From NCBI RefSeq assembly GCF_004115085.1, contig NZ_QXJP01000001.1, positions 124,001 through 188,000 of the forward strand: a stretch of 64,000 bases of DNA, given 5' to 3'. The notes under the pieces are model-generated. The model worked only from the letters and a program-made list of their open reading frames with translations, made no database searches and was not told the origin of the DNA. The translations under genes and the position numbers were made by a program. Below, one piece after another: positions 1 to 10,911 of this stretch. Source of the DNA: Longirhabdus pacifica. Its GTDB lineage: Bacteria; Bacillota; Bacilli; Paenibacillales; DSM-105158. The stretch's first letter is position 1. Every line of letters begins with the position of its first letter.

Positions 1-2
1 CT

Positions 3-674
3 ATAGAGGAAGAAGCAATGTTTGAGCACTATGTGCAGCAAAAGCAAGAAGAGAATCAAGGTAGAGGTCAAGAACTTATTCAAACCCTCTTGTCAGAGGA
101 CACAACTTCAAGAGAGAAATGGATCGCTTTAGAGCAACTTGTATATATAGAAGATAAGGACACGAATGATAAGTTGAAAAAATGGGTGCAAGAAACTGAA
201 ATTCACCCTTTGTTACAGTTTAGAGTGTTACAAGTACTGAGAACCAGAAAAGCGAGTGGTACGTTATTTATTCAACGCTGTGGTGAGGAAGTGAAAGTTC
301 AAATTGGCAGAATTCCTGCCTCTATTGATGAATTCCCGAAAAAAATCAAAGATATTTTACAAAGACTTACCGTGGTTTGCGAAAGTAATAATCCTTCTAT
401 GATTCATTTTGCTGAACAAATATGGACTGAGTTTATTTCCGCTATTTACGGTACAAAGCTATATGACCAAATGAAAAAAGAATTATCAGCAAATCAAATA
501 AAAATGTGGGCACTTGTTCTGCATATCATTTCGTCAGAAATGATACAAACTGATTTTGATTTACATACTTTAGTGGATGAGTATCAAATAGCACCTACAG
601 ATGAAGCTGCTTGGAAAGTTATGTATTATCAAATGAAAGAAATTATGGATGAACATCTTCATCACAACATCTAA
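3..674 (+). CDS. Hypothetical helical protein, 5' end outside the window
   Basis: The frame is open to the left edge (codons before the ATG at 18 read I-E-E-E-A), and that ATG has no clear ribosome-binding site, so this is probably the C-terminal part of a longer protein. The visible 220 or so residues are hydrophilic and predicted helical, with no signal peptide or membrane segment. Position just upstream of tig suggests the TPR/HEAT-type protein often found there in Paenibacillus-like genomes, but I see no clean repeat motif. No catalytic motif is recognised; the function is unknown. Confidence 0.6.
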   Translation: MEEEAMFEHYVQQKQEENQGRGQELIQTLLSEDTTSREKWIALEQLVYIEDKDTNDKLKKWVQETEIHPLLQFRVLQVLRTRKASGTLFIQRCGEEVKVQIGRIPASIDEFPKKIKDILQRLTVVCESNNPSMIHFAEQIWTEFISAIYGTKLYDQMKKELSANQIKMWALVLHIISSEMIQTDFDLHTLVDEYQIAPTDEAAWKVMYYQMKEIMDEHLHHNI

Positions 675-1004
675 TCTTTCATCATCTGAAAATAATTTAT
701 GATATGAAAATTTTATAATAAAAGAAAGATGGGAACCCTGTAGACATACGAAGTAAATTTTCATATAATAGAGTGGTTATGATGGTATGAAACAATTGAT
801 TTTTGTTCATGAATTTTCATGATTAATTTGTATAGAACAGTTTACAGTGTAGAGATTATACGTATGATAGCACCATAATTGGTGATGAATAATAAGAGAC
901 ACTACACGGGTGCTGTCCGTATCATCTAGTTAAATAACCATGGACATATGTACACATACATATGAAGTTCAATATGGCTAAATGTTTTGGAGGGGAAAGT
1001 AGAA
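675..1004. other. Intergenic region upstream of tig
   Basis: AT-rich, no convincing ORF. It holds small inverted repeats (CACCATAATTGGTG near 880-893; ACATATGTACACATACATATG-like symmetry near 943-964 is imperfect) and presumably the tig promoter, which I cannot pin down. No riboswitch or terminator is recognised. Confidence 0.3.
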
Positions 1005-2354
1005 ATGAATACAAATTGGGAAAAAACTGAAAAAAATACAGGTATTTTGAAAGTGGAAGTTGAAGCTGAGAAAGTAACAGTAGCTTTAGATAAAGCTTTC
1101 AAAAAGGTAGTAAACAAAATTAACGTACCAGGTTTCCGTAAAGGTAAAGTACCTCGTGCTATCTTTGATGCGAGATTTGGTGTAGAAAGTTTATATCAAG
1201 ATGCAATTGATATTATTTTACCAGACGCTTATAGTCAAGCAATTGACGAATCAGGTATCGAACCAATTGATCGTCCTGAAATTGATATTGAGCAATTCGA
1301 AAAAGGAAAAACATTTATTTTCACAGCAAAAGTGGAAGTGAAACCAGAAGTTGAATTAGGCGCTTACAAAGGATTGGAAGTAGAAGAAAAAGACTTCTCT
1401 GTAAGTGAAGAACAAGTTGAGCTTGAGCTTAAATCAGCACAACAACGCAGTGCAGAACTTATTTCCGTCGAAGAAGGAACTGCAGAGAATGGTGATACAG
1501 CAGTAATCGATTTTACTGGATATTTAGAAGGAGAAAAATTCGAAGGTGGAGAAGCAGAAAACCACCAATTAGAGCTTGGTTCCGGACAATTTATCCCAGG
1601 ATTTGAAGATCAAGTGGTTGGTATGAGTGCTGGCGAAGAGAAAGATATTGAAGTTACTTTCCCAGAAGAATATCAAGCAGAAGAGTTAAAAGGGAAAGAC
1701 GTTGTGTTTAAAGTTAAGCTACACGAAATTAAACGCAAAAACTTACCAGAATTAGATGATGAGTTCGCAAAAGATGTGAGTGAGTTTGAAACACTTGCTG
1801 AATATAAAGAAGATCTAAAGAAAAACTTAGAAGAAGCAAAAGAGAAAGAACAGCAACAATATCGCGAGAGCGTTGTGATTGAGAAAGCAGCTGCTAACGC
1901 AACGGTTGAAATTCCAGAGCCAATGGTAAAGCATGAAGTAGATCATATGTTACAAGATTTCGCATATCGTTTGCGCATGCAAGGTATGGAAATGGAACAG
2001 TACTTCCAATTCTCTGGTCAAACAGAAGAGCAACTTAGAGAGCAAATGTCTGAAGATGGTAAAAAGCGTGTACTTAACAATTTAGTACTTGAAGCGATTA
2101 CTATCGAAGAAAAAATCGAAGTAAGCGATGAAGCTTTAGAAGAAGAATTCAATAAATTAGCAGAGCAGTACCAACGTTCTGTTGAAGAGATGAAAGAAAT
2201 CTACAAATCTAATGGTAATGATGAAGCGTTGAGAAAAGATTTAACGATTCGCAAAGCGATCGATTTGTTAGTGGAGACTAGCCAATGGGTTCCAGCTGCT
2301 GAAGAAGCAGATACAGAAGAAGCAACTGAAAGCGAAGAAAAATCAGAGGCATAA
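1005..2354 (+). CDS. tig: Trigger factor, ribosome-associated chaperone and PPIase
   Basis: Binds the ribosome exit tunnel and shields nascent chains; also a prolyl isomerase. The 449-residue length is slightly above the usual 430 because of an acidic Glu-rich tail. The ribosome-docking signature GFRKGK lies at residues 43-48, the FKBP-type PPIase domain at about 155-245 (VIDFTGYLEG, FIPGFEDQVVGM), and the C-terminal helical chaperone domain follows. The ATG at 1005 is preferred over the in-frame TTG at 987 because GGAGGGG at 989-995 is correctly spaced only for the ATG. It has its own terminator, so it is probably monocistronic, and it precedes clpP-clpX as in many Firmicutes. Confidence 0.97.
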   Translation: MNTNWEKTEKNTGILKVEVEAEKVTVALDKAFKKVVNKINVPGFRKGKVPRAIFDARFGVESLYQDAIDIILPDAYSQAIDESGIEPIDRPEIDIEQFEKGKTFIFTAKVEVKPEVELGAYKGLEVEEKDFSVSEEQVELELKSAQQRSAELISVEEGTAENGDTAVIDFTGYLEGEKFEGGEAENHQLELGSGQFIPGFEDQVVGMSAGEEKDIEVTFPEEYQAEELKGKDVVFKVKLHEIKRKNLPELDDEFAKDVSEFETLAEYKEDLKKNLEEAKEKEQQQYRESVVIEKAAANATVEIPEPMVKHEVDHMLQDFAYRLRMQGMEMEQYFQFSGQTEEQLREQMSEDGKKRVLNNLVLEAITIEEKIEVSDEALEEEFNKLAEQYQRSVEEMKEIYKSNGNDEALRKDLTIRKAIDLLVETSQWVPAAEEADTEEATESEEKSEA

Positions 2355-2396
2355 GTTCTCTGTGATCTGTGATCATAAAAAATAAGTTACAACATA

Positions 2397-2436
2397 AAAT
2401 AAGGCACAAACATTTCTGTTGCGTGCCTTATTTTTT
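2397..2436 (+). terminator. Terminator after tig
   Basis: AAATAAGGCAC pairs with GTGCCTTATTT around a 15-base loop and is followed by a T-run, a typical rho-independent terminator. Confidence 0.85.
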
Positions 2437-2455
2437 AAAAAAAGAATACATAACT

Positions 2456-2484
2456 TTGATTGTAAGAGTAAGGACTGATACAAT
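2456..2484 (+). promoter_or_regulatory. Probable SigA promoter of clpP
   Basis: TTGATT and TACAAT are separated by 17 bases, with the start site expected near 2491, just upstream of the clpP ribosome-binding site. I did not find a CtsR heptad repeat or CIRCE element here. Confidence 0.5.
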
Positions 2485-2536
2485 ATAATAAGCATCAACT
2501 ACAGAAGTCAAGTTGATGAATTGGAGGAGTGAAAGC

Positions 2537-3142
2537 ATGAGTCTAATTCCTTATGTTGTTGAACAAACAAATCGGGGCGAAAGATCATATGATATATATT
2601 CTCGGTTGCTGAAAGACAGAATTATTTTTCTAGGCACAGAAATAAATGATCAAATCGCAAATATTGTGATTGCTCAGTTACTACATTTAGCTGCGGAAGA
2701 TCCCGATAAAGATATACACTTGTATATTCATTCACCCGGTGGTTCGGTTACAGCAGGAATGGCTATTTTTGATACAATGCGCTTCATTAAACCTGATGTA
2801 TCAACCATCTGTGTTGGATTAGCAGCAAGTATGGGTTCCTTGTTATTAACTGCTGGAGCAAAAGGAAAGCGTTATGCTCTTCCCAACAGTGAAGTAATGA
2901 TTCATCAACCACTAGGTGGCATAAGCGGCCAAGCATCTGATATCAAAATTCATGCCGACTGGATTTTGAAAACAAAAGAGAAATTAAATCAAATTTACGT
3001 TGATTGTACTGGACAGTCCATAGAAACGATTGAGCGCGATACGGACCGCGATAACTTTCTCGATGCTGAGGAAGCGAAGCAGTATGGCTTAATTGATAGT
3101 GTAATCTCTCGAAGTGATCTAGGTGAAAAGGGAGTGAAGTAA
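2537..3142 (+). CDS. clpP: ClpP, ATP-dependent Clp protease proteolytic subunit
   Basis: Serine protease subunit that forms the tetradecameric barrel fed by ClpX and other Clp ATPases. It is 201 residues, normal for the family. The catalytic triad is intact: Ser98 in GLAASMGS, His123 in MIHQPLGG and Asp172. The ATG at 2537 is chosen because GGAGGAG at 2523-2529 precedes it; an upstream in-frame ATG at 2513 would lie before the ribosome-binding site. The stop codon overlaps the clpX start by one base (TAATG), so the two are translationally coupled. In B. subtilis clpP lies elsewhere; the clpP-clpX pairing here is the arrangement seen in many other bacteria. Confidence 0.97.
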   Translation: MSLIPYVVEQTNRGERSYDIYSRLLKDRIIFLGTEINDQIANIVIAQLLHLAAEDPDKDIHLYIHSPGGSVTAGMAIFDTMRFIKPDVSTICVGLAASMGSLLLTAGAKGKRYALPNSEVMIHQPLGGISGQASDIKIHADWILKTKEKLNQIYVDCTGQSIETIERDTDRDNFLDAEEAKQYGLIDSVISRSDLGEKGVK

Positions 3143-4395
3143 TGATAAAATTTAGTGAAGAAAAAGGACAATTAAAATGTTCCTTCTGTGGTAAATCTCA
3201 AGACCAAGTGAGAAAGCTTGTAGCTGGTCCTGGTGTATATATATGCGATGAGTGTATTGAGCTTTGTACAGAAATAGTTGAGGAAGAGCTAGGTCAAGAA
3301 GAAGAGTTCAACTTCAAAGAAATTCCAAAGCCACAAGAAATTTTAAACATACTAAACGAATACGTTATTGGTCAAAATCACGCGAAGAAATCACTTTCTG
3401 TAGCAGTGTATAATCATTACAAACGTATTCATACTAAAAATAAAATTGAAGACGTGGAATTGCAAAAAAGTAATATTTTACTGCTAGGACCTACAGGTAG
3501 CGGTAAAACATTGCTAGCACAAACGTTGGCTAAAATACTAAATGTTCCGTTTGCTATTGCAGATGCTACTTCATTAACAGAAGCAGGATACGTTGGGGAA
3601 GATGTAGAAAATATTCTACTCAAACTCATCCAAGCTGCAGATTATGATGTAGAGAAAGCAGAACGCGGCATTATCTATATTGACGAGATTGATAAAGTAG
3701 CTCGTAAATCTGAAAACCCTTCTATTACTCGTGATGTATCAGGTGAAGGTGTTCAGCAGGCATTATTGAAAATATTAGAAGGTACAGTGGCTTCTGTACC
3801 ACCGCAAGGCGGACGAAAGCATCCACATCAAGAATTTATTCAAATTGACACAACGAATGTATTATTTATTTGTGGTGGTGCATTTGACGGGTTGGAGCAG
3901 ATTATCAAACGTAGAATTGGTAAGAAAGTCATTGGCTTCAACGCGGATAGCGGTAAAGCAGATTTGAGATCAGAAGAATACTTGTCTCTTGTGTTGCCTG
4001 AAGACTTATTGAAGTTCGGATTAATCCCTGAATTTGTAGGACGTCTACCAGTAGTATCGACACTTGAGCCACTAGATGAAGAAGCACTTGTGCGTATTTT
4101 AACAGAACCTAAAAATGCACTCGTTAAACAATACCAGAAGTTATTACAATTAGATGAAGTAGAGTTATCGTTTGAAACGGAAGCGTTAAAAGCGATTGCT
4201 CAAGAGGCTATGAAACGTAATACCGGAGCAAGGGGACTAAGAGCGATTATCGAAAGTATTATGCTGGATGTTATGTTTGAAGTCCCTTCACAAGATAATA
4301 CAGAACAATGTGTCATTACGGAAAAAGTGGTATCGGAGAATTTACCAGCAGAAATTACACGTAAAAATAATAAAGAAACAGAAGAAAGCGCATAG
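3142..4395 (+). CDS. clpX: ClpX, AAA+ unfoldase subunit of the Clp protease
   Basis: Unfolds tagged substrates and threads them into ClpP. An N-terminal C4 zinc-binding domain (CxxC at 13-16 and 35-38) is followed by the AAA+ core with Walker A GPTGSGKT at 116-123, Walker [10 protein letters not shown] and the C-terminal small domain ([12 protein letters not shown]). An IGF loop, needed to dock ClpP, is visible in KKVIGFNAD. At 417 residues it is full length. It is coupled to clpP by a one-base overlap and followed by a terminator. Confidence 0.97.
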   Translation: MIKFSEEKGQLKCSFCGKSQDQVRKLVAGPGVYICDECIELCTEIVEEELGQEEEFNFKEIPKPQEILNILNEYVIGQNHAKKSLSVAVYNHYKRIHTKNKIEDVELQKSNILLLGPTGSGKTLLAQTLAKILNVPFAIADATSLTEAGYVGEDVENILLKLIQAADYDVEKAERGIIYIDEIDKVARKSENPSITRDVSGEGVQQALLKILEGTVASVPPQGGRKHPHQEFIQIDTTNVLFICGGAFDGLEQIIKRRIGKKVIGFNADSGKADLRSEEYLSLVLPEDLLKFGLIPEFVGRLPVVSTLEPLDEEALVRILTEPKNALVKQYQKLLQLDEVELSFETEALKAIAQEAMKRNTGARGLRAIIESIMLDVMFEVPSQDNTEQCVITEKVVSENLPAEITRKNNKETEESA

Positions 4396-4413
4396 ATTGA
4401 TGTTATGTTTTGG

Positions 4414-4444
4414 AAGGCCTCTACTTTAAAAAGGGAGGTCTTTT
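4414..4444 (+). terminator. Terminator after clpX
   Basis: AAGGCCTC pairs with GAGGTCTT (one G-U pair) and continues into TTTT. Confidence 0.65.
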
Positions 4445-4498
4445 CCCTCATTAAGCTGGAAAATATTGTGGAACTAAAATGTAGTATTTAGCTGTCTT

Positions 4499-4540
4499 CG
4501 ATTCAATTGCCAATCGTGTTTGCGATTCAGTTGCCAATCG
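4499..4540 (+). repeat. Two 18-bp direct repeats upstream of ispG
   Basis: CGATTCAATTGCCAATCG (4499-4516) and CGATTCAGTTGCCAATCG (4523-4540) differ at one base and start 24 bases apart. Each has CGATT at one end and AATCG at the other. They end 33 bases before the ispG start codon, so they could be an operator or a structured leader. Confidence 0.6.
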
Positions 4541-4573
4541 CAAAGTAAAGAATTTTTTATGGGAGAGATTGAA

Positions 4574-5680
4574 ATGTATCATAGAAAAGATACGAAGCCT
4601 GTTAAAGTGGGTAATATTGTTATAGGTGGAAGTGACGAAGTCATTATTCAAAGTATGTGCACAACGAAAACTGCGGATGTAGAAGCGACGGTTAGTGAAA
4701 TTCTACGCTTAGAAGAGGCAGGTTGTCAGATCGTCCGTGTGACGGTAAATAATGAGGAAGCTGCTGAAGCAATTAAAGAAATAAAAAAACGTATTCACAT
4801 TCCGCTTGTAGCAGATATACATTTTGACCATCGATTAGCACTCATGGCTTTGGAGAATGGAATTGATAAAGTTCGAATCAACCCTGGAAATATTGGACGC
4901 AGGGAAAAAGTCGAACAAGTTGTAAAAGCTTGTAAAGAAAGAAATGTTCCTATTCGTATTGGCGTCAATGCGGGATCACTAGAGCGTCATTTATTAGAAA
5001 AATACGGTTATCCTACGCCTGAAGCGATGGTAGAAAGCGCATTGTACCATATAAAAATTTTAGAAGATCTTGATTTTGAAGATATTATCGTTTCATTAAA
5101 AGCTTCTGATGTGCCAATGGCGATAGCAGCATATACTAAAGCTGCGGAAGTCATACGTTATCCTCTGCATCTAGGCATAACAGAGGCGGGGACACTGTTT
5201 TCAGGAACAGTAAAAAGTGCTGCAGGTCTAGGTGTAATGCTTTCACAAGGACTTGGGTCCACTGTGCGAGTGTCACTGAGTGCTGATCCTGTAGAAGAAA
5301 TTAAAGTGGCTCGTGAATTGCTGAAATCTTTTGGACTTATCTCTAATGCTGCAACTTTAGTCTCTTGTCCTACATGTGGCAGATTAGATATTGATTTGTT
5401 CTCTGTCGCAAATGAAGTAGAAGCTTATTTAGAGACAGTAAAAGTTCCGATAAAAGTATCTGTATTAGGTTGTGCAGTTAATGGTCCTGGGGAAGCAAAA
5501 GAAGCGGATATCGGGATCGCAGGAGCTCGTGGTGAAGGTATGTTGTTCCGCTACGGGGAAATGATACGTAAAGTACCTGAAGATCAACTGGTAACAGAAT
5601 TAAAGAAAGAAATTGATAAAATCGTGGAAGTGTACGAAAAGACAGGAGAAATACCTGGAAGAGAGAAAATAACTTCTTAA
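4574..5680 (+). CDS. ispG: 4-hydroxy-3-methylbut-2-enyl diphosphate synthase (MEP pathway)
   Basis: Converts MEcPP to HMBPP in the non-mevalonate isoprenoid pathway using a [4Fe-4S] cluster and reduced flavodoxin or ferredoxin. It is 368 residues, the normal bacterial length. The N-terminal TIM barrel is recognisable ([22 protein letters not shown]), and the C-terminal cluster ligands lie in SCPTCGR and GCAVNGPGE. The ATG at 4574 is chosen since GGGAGA at 4561-4566 precedes it; the upstream in-frame extension crosses the direct repeats and has no ribosome-binding site. It lies between clpX and lonB. Confidence 0.95.
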   Translation: MYHRKDTKPVKVGNIVIGGSDEVIIQSMCTTKTADVEATVSEILRLEEAGCQIVRVTVNNEEAAEAIKEIKKRIHIPLVADIHFDHRLALMALENGIDKVRINPGNIGRREKVEQVVKACKERNVPIRIGVNAGSLERHLLEKYGYPTPEAMVESALYHIKILEDLDFEDIIVSLKASDVPMAIAAYTKAAEVIRYPLHLGITEAGTLFSGTVKSAAGLGVMLSQGLGSTVRVSLSADPVEEIKVARELLKSFGLISNAATLVSCPTCGRLDIDLFSVANEVEAYLETVKVPIKVSVLGCAVNGPGEAKEADIGIAGARGEGMLFRYGEMIRKVPEDQLVTELKKEIDKIVEVYEKTGEIPGREKITS

Positions 5681-5708
5681 AGACAGAATGGAAATACACA
5701 ATGAATAG

Positions 5709-5749
5709 AGAGCTTACAACTGTGAATCAAACAGCAGTAAGCTCTTTTT
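5709..5749 (+). terminator. Terminator after ispG
   Basis: AGAGCTTAC pairs with GTAAGCTCT and is followed by TTTT. Confidence 0.8.
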
Positions 5750-5756
5750 ATTATTT

Positions 5757-5890
5757 ATATAAGTTGAATGAACTTGTTAAACCAACTTATTACCACGATG
5801 CATAAGATGGAGAAATTTCCACATCACACCTTTACGCCTGGCTACTGAGGCGTAAACTTGTATTAAATCATTTCTTCATCTTATTTATAT
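5757..5890. repeat. Interspersed structured repeat, copy 1
   Basis: Units in order: an AAGTTG...CAACTT hairpin; CATAAGATGGAGAAAT; a central hairpin TTTACGCC...GGCGTAAA; then ATTTCTTCATCTTAT, the inverted partner of the second unit. It occupies most of the gap between ispG and lonB. The same units recur near 12.3, 12.5, 26.5 and 49.1 kb. There is no coding capacity. Confidence 0.75.
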
Positions 5891-6019
5891 ACGTTTTAAT
5901 GATCATATCGATATGATTTACGTATTCCCTAAGGTTATTTTTCATGTTCTGGGCAATACTACCATTAAGTAGTGTGGTCATGAATGAAACTATGAAATGA
6001 ATCATCGGGGGGTTTGAAT

Positions 6020-7705
6020 ATGAATATTATGATCGTTTTTATGGTCGTACAATTATTTTTTGGGCTAGTCATCGGTATGTATTTCTTGAACTTATTACGT
6101 AATCAGCGTTCTAATCGAACGGCTGTAGATAGAGAATCAAAAAAAGAGTTAGAGAAATTGCACAAGATGAGATCCATACAACTATCCACGCCATTAGCGG
6201 AAAAAACTCGCCCAACTTCACTGCAAGATATCGTTGGACAAAAAGAGGGGCTAAAAGCACTAAAAGCGGCTTTATGTGGTGCTAATCCACAACATGTGAT
6301 CGTATATGGTCCACCAGGAGTAGGGAAGACTGCTACGGCAAGAGTCGTTTTAGAAGAAGCGAAGAAAAATCCACATTCACCATTTCGCACAGACGCAAAA
6401 TTTATAGAAGTCGATGCGACCACAGCAAGATTTGACGAACGTGGAATTGCGGATCCATTAATCGGCTCTGTTCACGACCCTATTTACCAAGGCGCAGGAG
6501 CTATGGGCGTTGCAGGTATACCTCAGCCAAAACCTGGGGCAGTGACGAAGGCCCATGGGGGCGTTTTATTCATTGATGAAATAGGAGAACTTCATCCTGT
6601 TCAAATGAATAAACTATTGAAAGTGCTAGAAGATCGAAAAGTTTTTTTGGAAAGTGCATACTACAACGGAGAAGATAACAACATTCCAAAGCATATTCAC
6701 GATATTTTCCAAAACGGTCTTCCAGCAGATTTTAGATTAGTAGGTGCTACGACGAGAACGCCAGATGAAATACCTCCAGCTATACGTTCTCGCTGCATGG
6801 AAATTTATTTTCGTCCACTTTTAACGTCAGATATCGAAGAAATATCGGAAAAAGCGTTAGCTAAAATCGGTATACCTAAAGTACCAGAAGTCATCGATGT
6901 TGTGAAAAAATACGCAACAAATGGAAGAGAAACCGTAAATATTATCCAACTAGCTGCTGGAATAGCGATGACAGAGCATAGAAAAGACCTTACAGCGTCT
7001 GATGTAGAGTGGGTTATCAATAGCAGTCAAATCTCTCCAAGACCTGACAAATTAGTTCCTAAGGAATCTAGAATCGGCTTCGTTAATGGATTGGCTGTGT
7101 ATGGTCCTAACTTAGGATCATTGTTAGAAATAGAAGTCACTTCCATAAAAAGTGGGAATGCTGGGAGTGGCACATTTAATGTCACAGGTGCTGTAGATGA
7201 AGAAGAATTGGGTAGTCGATCCAAAACCATTCGCAGAAAAAGCATGGCAAGAAGCTCAGTGGAAAATGTACTAACTTTGTTAGAGAGAATTGGTTACAAG
7301 CCAAAAGATTATGATATACACATTAATTTTCCTGGTGGAGTACCCGTAGACGGTCCATCAGCAGGTATTGCCATTGTAACAGCCATTGTATCGTCCATAC
7401 AGCAAATGCCCGTTGATCATAAATTGGCGATGACAGGAGAAATAAGCATACTTGGTCAAGTCAAACCAATTGGTGGAGTGGTTGCCAAAGTAGAAGCTGC
7501 TTTGCAAGCAGGCGTAGAGAAAGTATTAATTCCGAAAGAAAATTGGCAAAGTATCTTTGATTCATTTGAAAACATCGAGATTATCCCAGTATCTAACATT
7601 GCTGAAGTATTACAACACGCTTTCCAATTGGATCAGAATACACAAGAACAAGATGTGAAAAAGCAGTTCATACCAAATTTCTCAATGCTGCAAATCAATT
7701 CTTAG
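6020..7705 (+). CDS. lonB: LonB, membrane-anchored ATP-dependent protease
   Basis: Lon-family protease; in Bacillus it is spore-compartment associated. It is 561 residues. An N-terminal membrane segment (about residues 2-22) is followed by an AAA+ domain (Walker [10 protein letters not shown], Walker [12 protein letters not shown]) and a Lon protease domain with the Ser-Lys dyad in DGPSAGIAI and [12 protein letters not shown]. The ATG at 6020 is seven bases after GGGGGG (6007-6012); the TTG at 6014 would be too close. lonA follows 82 bases later, the conserved Bacillales pair. Confidence 0.94.
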   Translation: MNIMIVFMVVQLFFGLVIGMYFLNLLRNQRSNRTAVDRESKKELEKLHKMRSIQLSTPLAEKTRPTSLQDIVGQKEGLKALKAALCGANPQHVIVYGPPGVGKTATARVVLEEAKKNPHSPFRTDAKFIEVDATTARFDERGIADPLIGSVHDPIYQGAGAMGVAGIPQPKPGAVTKAHGGVLFIDEIGELHPVQMNKLLKVLEDRKVFLESAYYNGEDNNIPKHIHDIFQNGLPADFRLVGATTRTPDEIPPAIRSRCMEIYFRPLLTSDIEEISEKALAKIGIPKVPEVIDVVKKYATNGRETVNIIQLAAGIAMTEHRKDLTASDVEWVINSSQISPRPDKLVPKESRIGFVNGLAVYGPNLGSLLEIEVTSIKSGNAGSGTFNVTGAVDEEELGSRSKTIRRKSMARSSVENVLTLLERIGYKPKDYDIHINFPGGVPVDGPSAGIAIVTAIVSSIQQMPVDHKLAMTGEISILGQVKPIGGVVAKVEAALQAGVEKVLIPKENWQSIFDSFENIEIIPVSNIAEVLQHAFQLDQNTQEQDVKKQFIPNFSMLQINS

Positions 7706-7787
7706 TAAAGAATATTGGTTTTTTTGTCCATCATTTGATACAATGTTCTACAGCAAGCGGAGTTTACGATGTGGAGGTGTATGTAGA

Positions 7788-10106
7788 TTGGATGAAAAAA
7801 ATAGTCAAGTAATCCCTCTTCTTCCTCTAAGAGGAGTTATCGTATATCCGAATATGGTCATTCATCTTGATGTTGGTAGGGATAAATCCATCAAAGCATT
7901 AGAAAAAGCAATGGTGGATAATAGTATGATCTTATTATGTACACAAACGGATGTAAATGTGGAGACACCGAATGAAGAGGATATGTATGGCCTTGGAACA
8001 GTAGCTAAAATAAGGCAGATGCTAAAATTGCCAAATGGCACCATAAGAGTATTAGTGGAAGGGATGTACCGTGCGAAAGTACTGGGATATCTTGAAAATG
8101 ATGAATATACGGAAGTCAGTGCGGAACAACTTGATGATAAAGTGGATAATGAATCCGAGCTAGATGCATTAGTAAGAGGCGTTTTAGATCAATTTGAGCA
8201 ATATGTCAATTTGTCTAGAAAAGTTTCCTCTGAAACCTATGCGAGCGTTGCTGATATCGATGAACCAGGTAGATTAGCGGATGTCGTATGCAGCCATCTT
8301 TCCATCAAAATGAAAGATAAGCAAGAAATATTAGAAACAATAGACGTGAACAAAAGATTAGAACGCTTGCTGGATTTGCTTAGCAGCGAATGTGAAGTTC
8401 TGCGATTAGAAAAGAAAATTAGTCAACGTGTAAAAAAACAAATGGAAAAAACGCAAAAAGAATATTACTTGCGTGAGCAATTAAGAGCTATCCAAAAAGA
8501 ACTTGGTGAAAAAGAAGGAAGAAGCGGCGAAGTACAAGAACTAAGAGAACAGTTGGAAGAGATAGATCTTCCTGAAACGGTGAAAGAAAAAATTGAAAAA
8601 GAGATCAATCGTCTAGAAAAGACACCAAATGCTTCTGCTGAGTCTGGTGTCATACGTAATTATATCGAATGGATGCTTTCTCTACCTTGGTTAAATAACA
8701 CAGAAGATGATTTAGATATGGAGAAAGCAGAGCAGATATTGGATGAAGATCACTATGGTTTAGAAAAGCCTAAAGAGCGCGTACTGGAATATTTAGCCGT
8801 GCAAAAACTAGTACAAAAGCTAAAAGGGCCTATTCTTTGTTTCGTTGGACCTCCTGGGGTAGGTAAAACTTCACTTGGACGCTCTATTGCCAAATCACTT
8901 GGAAGAGAATTTGTTCGCATATCACTTGGTGGCGTGCGAGACGAAGCCGAAATAAGAGGACACAGGCGTACTTATGTTGGAGCATTACCAGGGAGAATTA
9001 TACAAGGTATGAAGTCCGCAGGTAGCAACAATCCTGTGTTTTTGCTAGATGAAATTGATAAGATGGCTATGGATTTTAGGGGTGATCCTGCTTCTGCATT
9101 ACTGGAAGTGTTAGATCCAGAACAAAACACGACGTTCAGCGACCATTTTATTGAACATCCTTTCGACTTATCCAACGTGATGTTTATTACGACTGCAAAT
9201 GCCGTGCACAACATCCCTAGACCATTGTTAGACCGGATGGAAGTACTATATATTTCAGGATATACTGAATTAGAAAAACAACAAATAGGGCAGCGATATT
9301 TATTCCCTAAACAAAAAGAAAAGCATGGTCTGTCAGAAGAACAACTGCACATGAATGATGACACCTTGTTAAAGCTCATTCGTGAGTATACAAGAGAAGC
9401 AGGTGTAAGAAATTTAGAGCAACAGTTAGCTTCTGTATCTAGAAAATCGGCTAAAGAAATTGTTTCCGATTCAAAAATTAAAGAGATTGTCGTGGATGAG
9501 ACAAAGCTGGTGGAGTACTTAGGCTCCAGCAAATATAGATATGGACTTGCTGAAAAAGAAAATCAAATTGGCTCTGTTACAGGATTAGCTTGGACAGAAG
9601 TTGGCGGCGATACATTAAATATTGAAATCGCTATTTTACCAGGTACAGGTAAATTAACACTAACAGGTCAATTAGGAGATGTGATGAAAGAATCTGCTCA
9701 AGCCGCATTTAGTTACACGCGTGCCAAAGTCGATGATCTAGGATTAGATAAAGACTTTCAAGAAAAGCATGATATTCATATTCACATTCCTGAGGGGGCA
9801 ATCCCGAAAGACGGACCTTCAGCAGGAATTACGATCGCTACAGCATTAGTTTCCGCACTGACGGAAAGAGCTGTTTCCAAAGAAGTGGCGATGACAGGAG
9901 AAATTACACTTAGAGGAAGAGTCTTACCTATTGGTGGACTGAAAGAGAAGACGTTAGCTGCACATCGTGCGGGAATTAAGACCGTTCTATTTCCAAAGCA
10001 AAATGAAAAAGATTTGGAAGACATTCCGGATAGTGTGAAACAGTCTCTCACCTTTGTTCCTGTCGATCACATGGATGAAGTGCTGCAACATGCATTGGTG
10101 CAATAA
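7788..10106 (+). CDS. lonA: Lon (LonA) ATP-dependent protease
   Basis: Cytosolic quality-control protease. About 772 residues: N-terminal substrate-binding LAN domain ([16 protein letters not shown]), coiled coil, AAA+ domain (Walker A GPPGVGKT, Walker [11 protein letters not shown]) and protease domain with Ser in DGPSAG and Lys in [10 protein letters not shown]. The start is probably the TTG at 7788, eight bases after GGAGGTG at 7773-7779, giving an N-terminus MDEKNSQV; the longer frame from 7743 lacks a ribosome-binding site. It lies downstream of lonB and upstream of ysxC, as in Bacillus. Confidence 0.95.
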   Translation: MDEKNSQVIPLLPLRGVIVYPNMVIHLDVGRDKSIKALEKAMVDNSMILLCTQTDVNVETPNEEDMYGLGTVAKIRQMLKLPNGTIRVLVEGMYRAKVLGYLENDEYTEVSAEQLDDKVDNESELDALVRGVLDQFEQYVNLSRKVSSETYASVADIDEPGRLADVVCSHLSIKMKDKQEILETIDVNKRLERLLDLLSSECEVLRLEKKISQRVKKQMEKTQKEYYLREQLRAIQKELGEKEGRSGEVQELREQLEEIDLPETVKEKIEKEINRLEKTPNASAESGVIRNYIEWMLSLPWLNNTEDDLDMEKAEQILDEDHYGLEKPKERVLEYLAVQKLVQKLKGPILCFVGPPGVGKTSLGRSIAKSLGREFVRISLGGVRDEAEIRGHRRTYVGALPGRIIQGMKSAGSNNPVFLLDEIDKMAMDFRGDPASALLEVLDPEQNTTFSDHFIEHPFDLSNVMFITTANAVHNIPRPLLDRMEVLYISGYTELEKQQIGQRYLFPKQKEKHGLSEEQLHMNDDTLLKLIREYTREAGVRNLEQQLASVSRKSAKEIVSDSKIKEIVVDETKLVEYLGSSKYRYGLAEKENQIGSVTGLAWTEVGGDTLNIEIAILPGTGKLTLTGQLGDVMKESAQAAFSYTRAKVDDLGLDKDFQEKHDIHIHIPEGAIPKDGPSAGITIATALVSALTERAVSKEVAMTGEITLRGRVLPIGGLKEKTLAAHRAGIKTVLFPKQNEKDLEDIPDSVKQSLTFVPVDHMDEVLQHALVQ

Positions 10107-10139
10107 AGGAATCTAAAACAATGCAGAAGCATGACAAAA

Positions 10140-10168
10140 CTATGGGGCGTTATGCCCCATAGTTATTA
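10140..10168 (+). terminator. Terminator after lonA
   Basis: CTATGGGGC pairs with GCCCCATAG around a short loop; the following sequence is T-rich. Confidence 0.7.
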
Positions 10169-10268
10169 TTACTTTTATTCGTTAGCTATCTTATGAAGCT
10201 AATGGACTAGCAACGCAATCATAAATATCATATATGAAGTAAGTATGCGAAGAGAAGAGTGAGAAGCA

Positions 10269-10853
10269 ATGAAGATAAATGATGCACAATTTGTAATTTC
10301 CGCAGTAGAAAAGAAGCAATATCCTGATAATGGTTTGCCAGAAATTGCGTTAGCAGGACGATCAAATGTAGGGAAGTCGTCTTTAATCAACACGATGACG
10401 AACAGGAAGAAGTTAGCAAGGACAAGCTCTCAACCGGGAAAAACACAGACGTTAAACTTTTATAATATTAATGACCAGCTCCATTTTGTTGACTTTCCAG
10501 GCTATGGATTTGCGAAAGTATCGAAATCGTTACGTAAACAATGGGGCAAAATGATCGAATCTTATTTGATGAATCAAGAGCCACTAAGAATGGTTATTTT
10601 AGTCGTGGACTTAAGGCATCCTCCTTCAAAAGACGATCAACTCATGTACGATTGGTTGAAGCATTATGATATACCATGTTGCATCGTAGCAACGAAAGCA
10701 GATAAAATAACGAAAAGTAAGTTAGATGCGCATAAAAATCAAGTAAAGAAGACACTTAATGCCAAACCAAACGATCCTATTATTCTTTTTTCATCTGAAA
10801 CGAAAATGGGGAAAAGTGACTTATGGTCGATCATAGATAACATCATTAAGTAA
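10269..10853 (+). CDS. ysxC: YsxC/EngB GTPase, large ribosomal subunit assembly
   Basis: Essential Era-like GTPase that binds 50S precursors. It is 194 residues, the usual length. G1 [10 protein letters not shown]3 DFPGYG, G4 TKADK and G5 FSSETKMG are all present. The ribosome-binding site is a weak GAAGAGTGAG run. Position after lonA is conserved in Bacillales; the hemA operon that usually follows in B. subtilis is absent here and an opposite-strand MFS gene follows instead. Confidence 0.95.
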   Translation: MKINDAQFVISAVEKKQYPDNGLPEIALAGRSNVGKSSLINTMTNRKKLARTSSQPGKTQTLNFYNINDQLHFVDFPGYGFAKVSKSLRKQWGKMIESYLMNQEPLRMVILVVDLRHPPSKDDQLMYDWLKHYDIPCCIVATKADKITKSKLDAHKNQVKKTLNAKPNDPIILFSSETKMGKSDLWSIIDNIIK

Positions 10854-10911
10854 ATCCATCTCCCCTTGTAATATGCGTCTTTTTTTGGATCAAAGTGGAT
10901 AAAAAGGTTTA

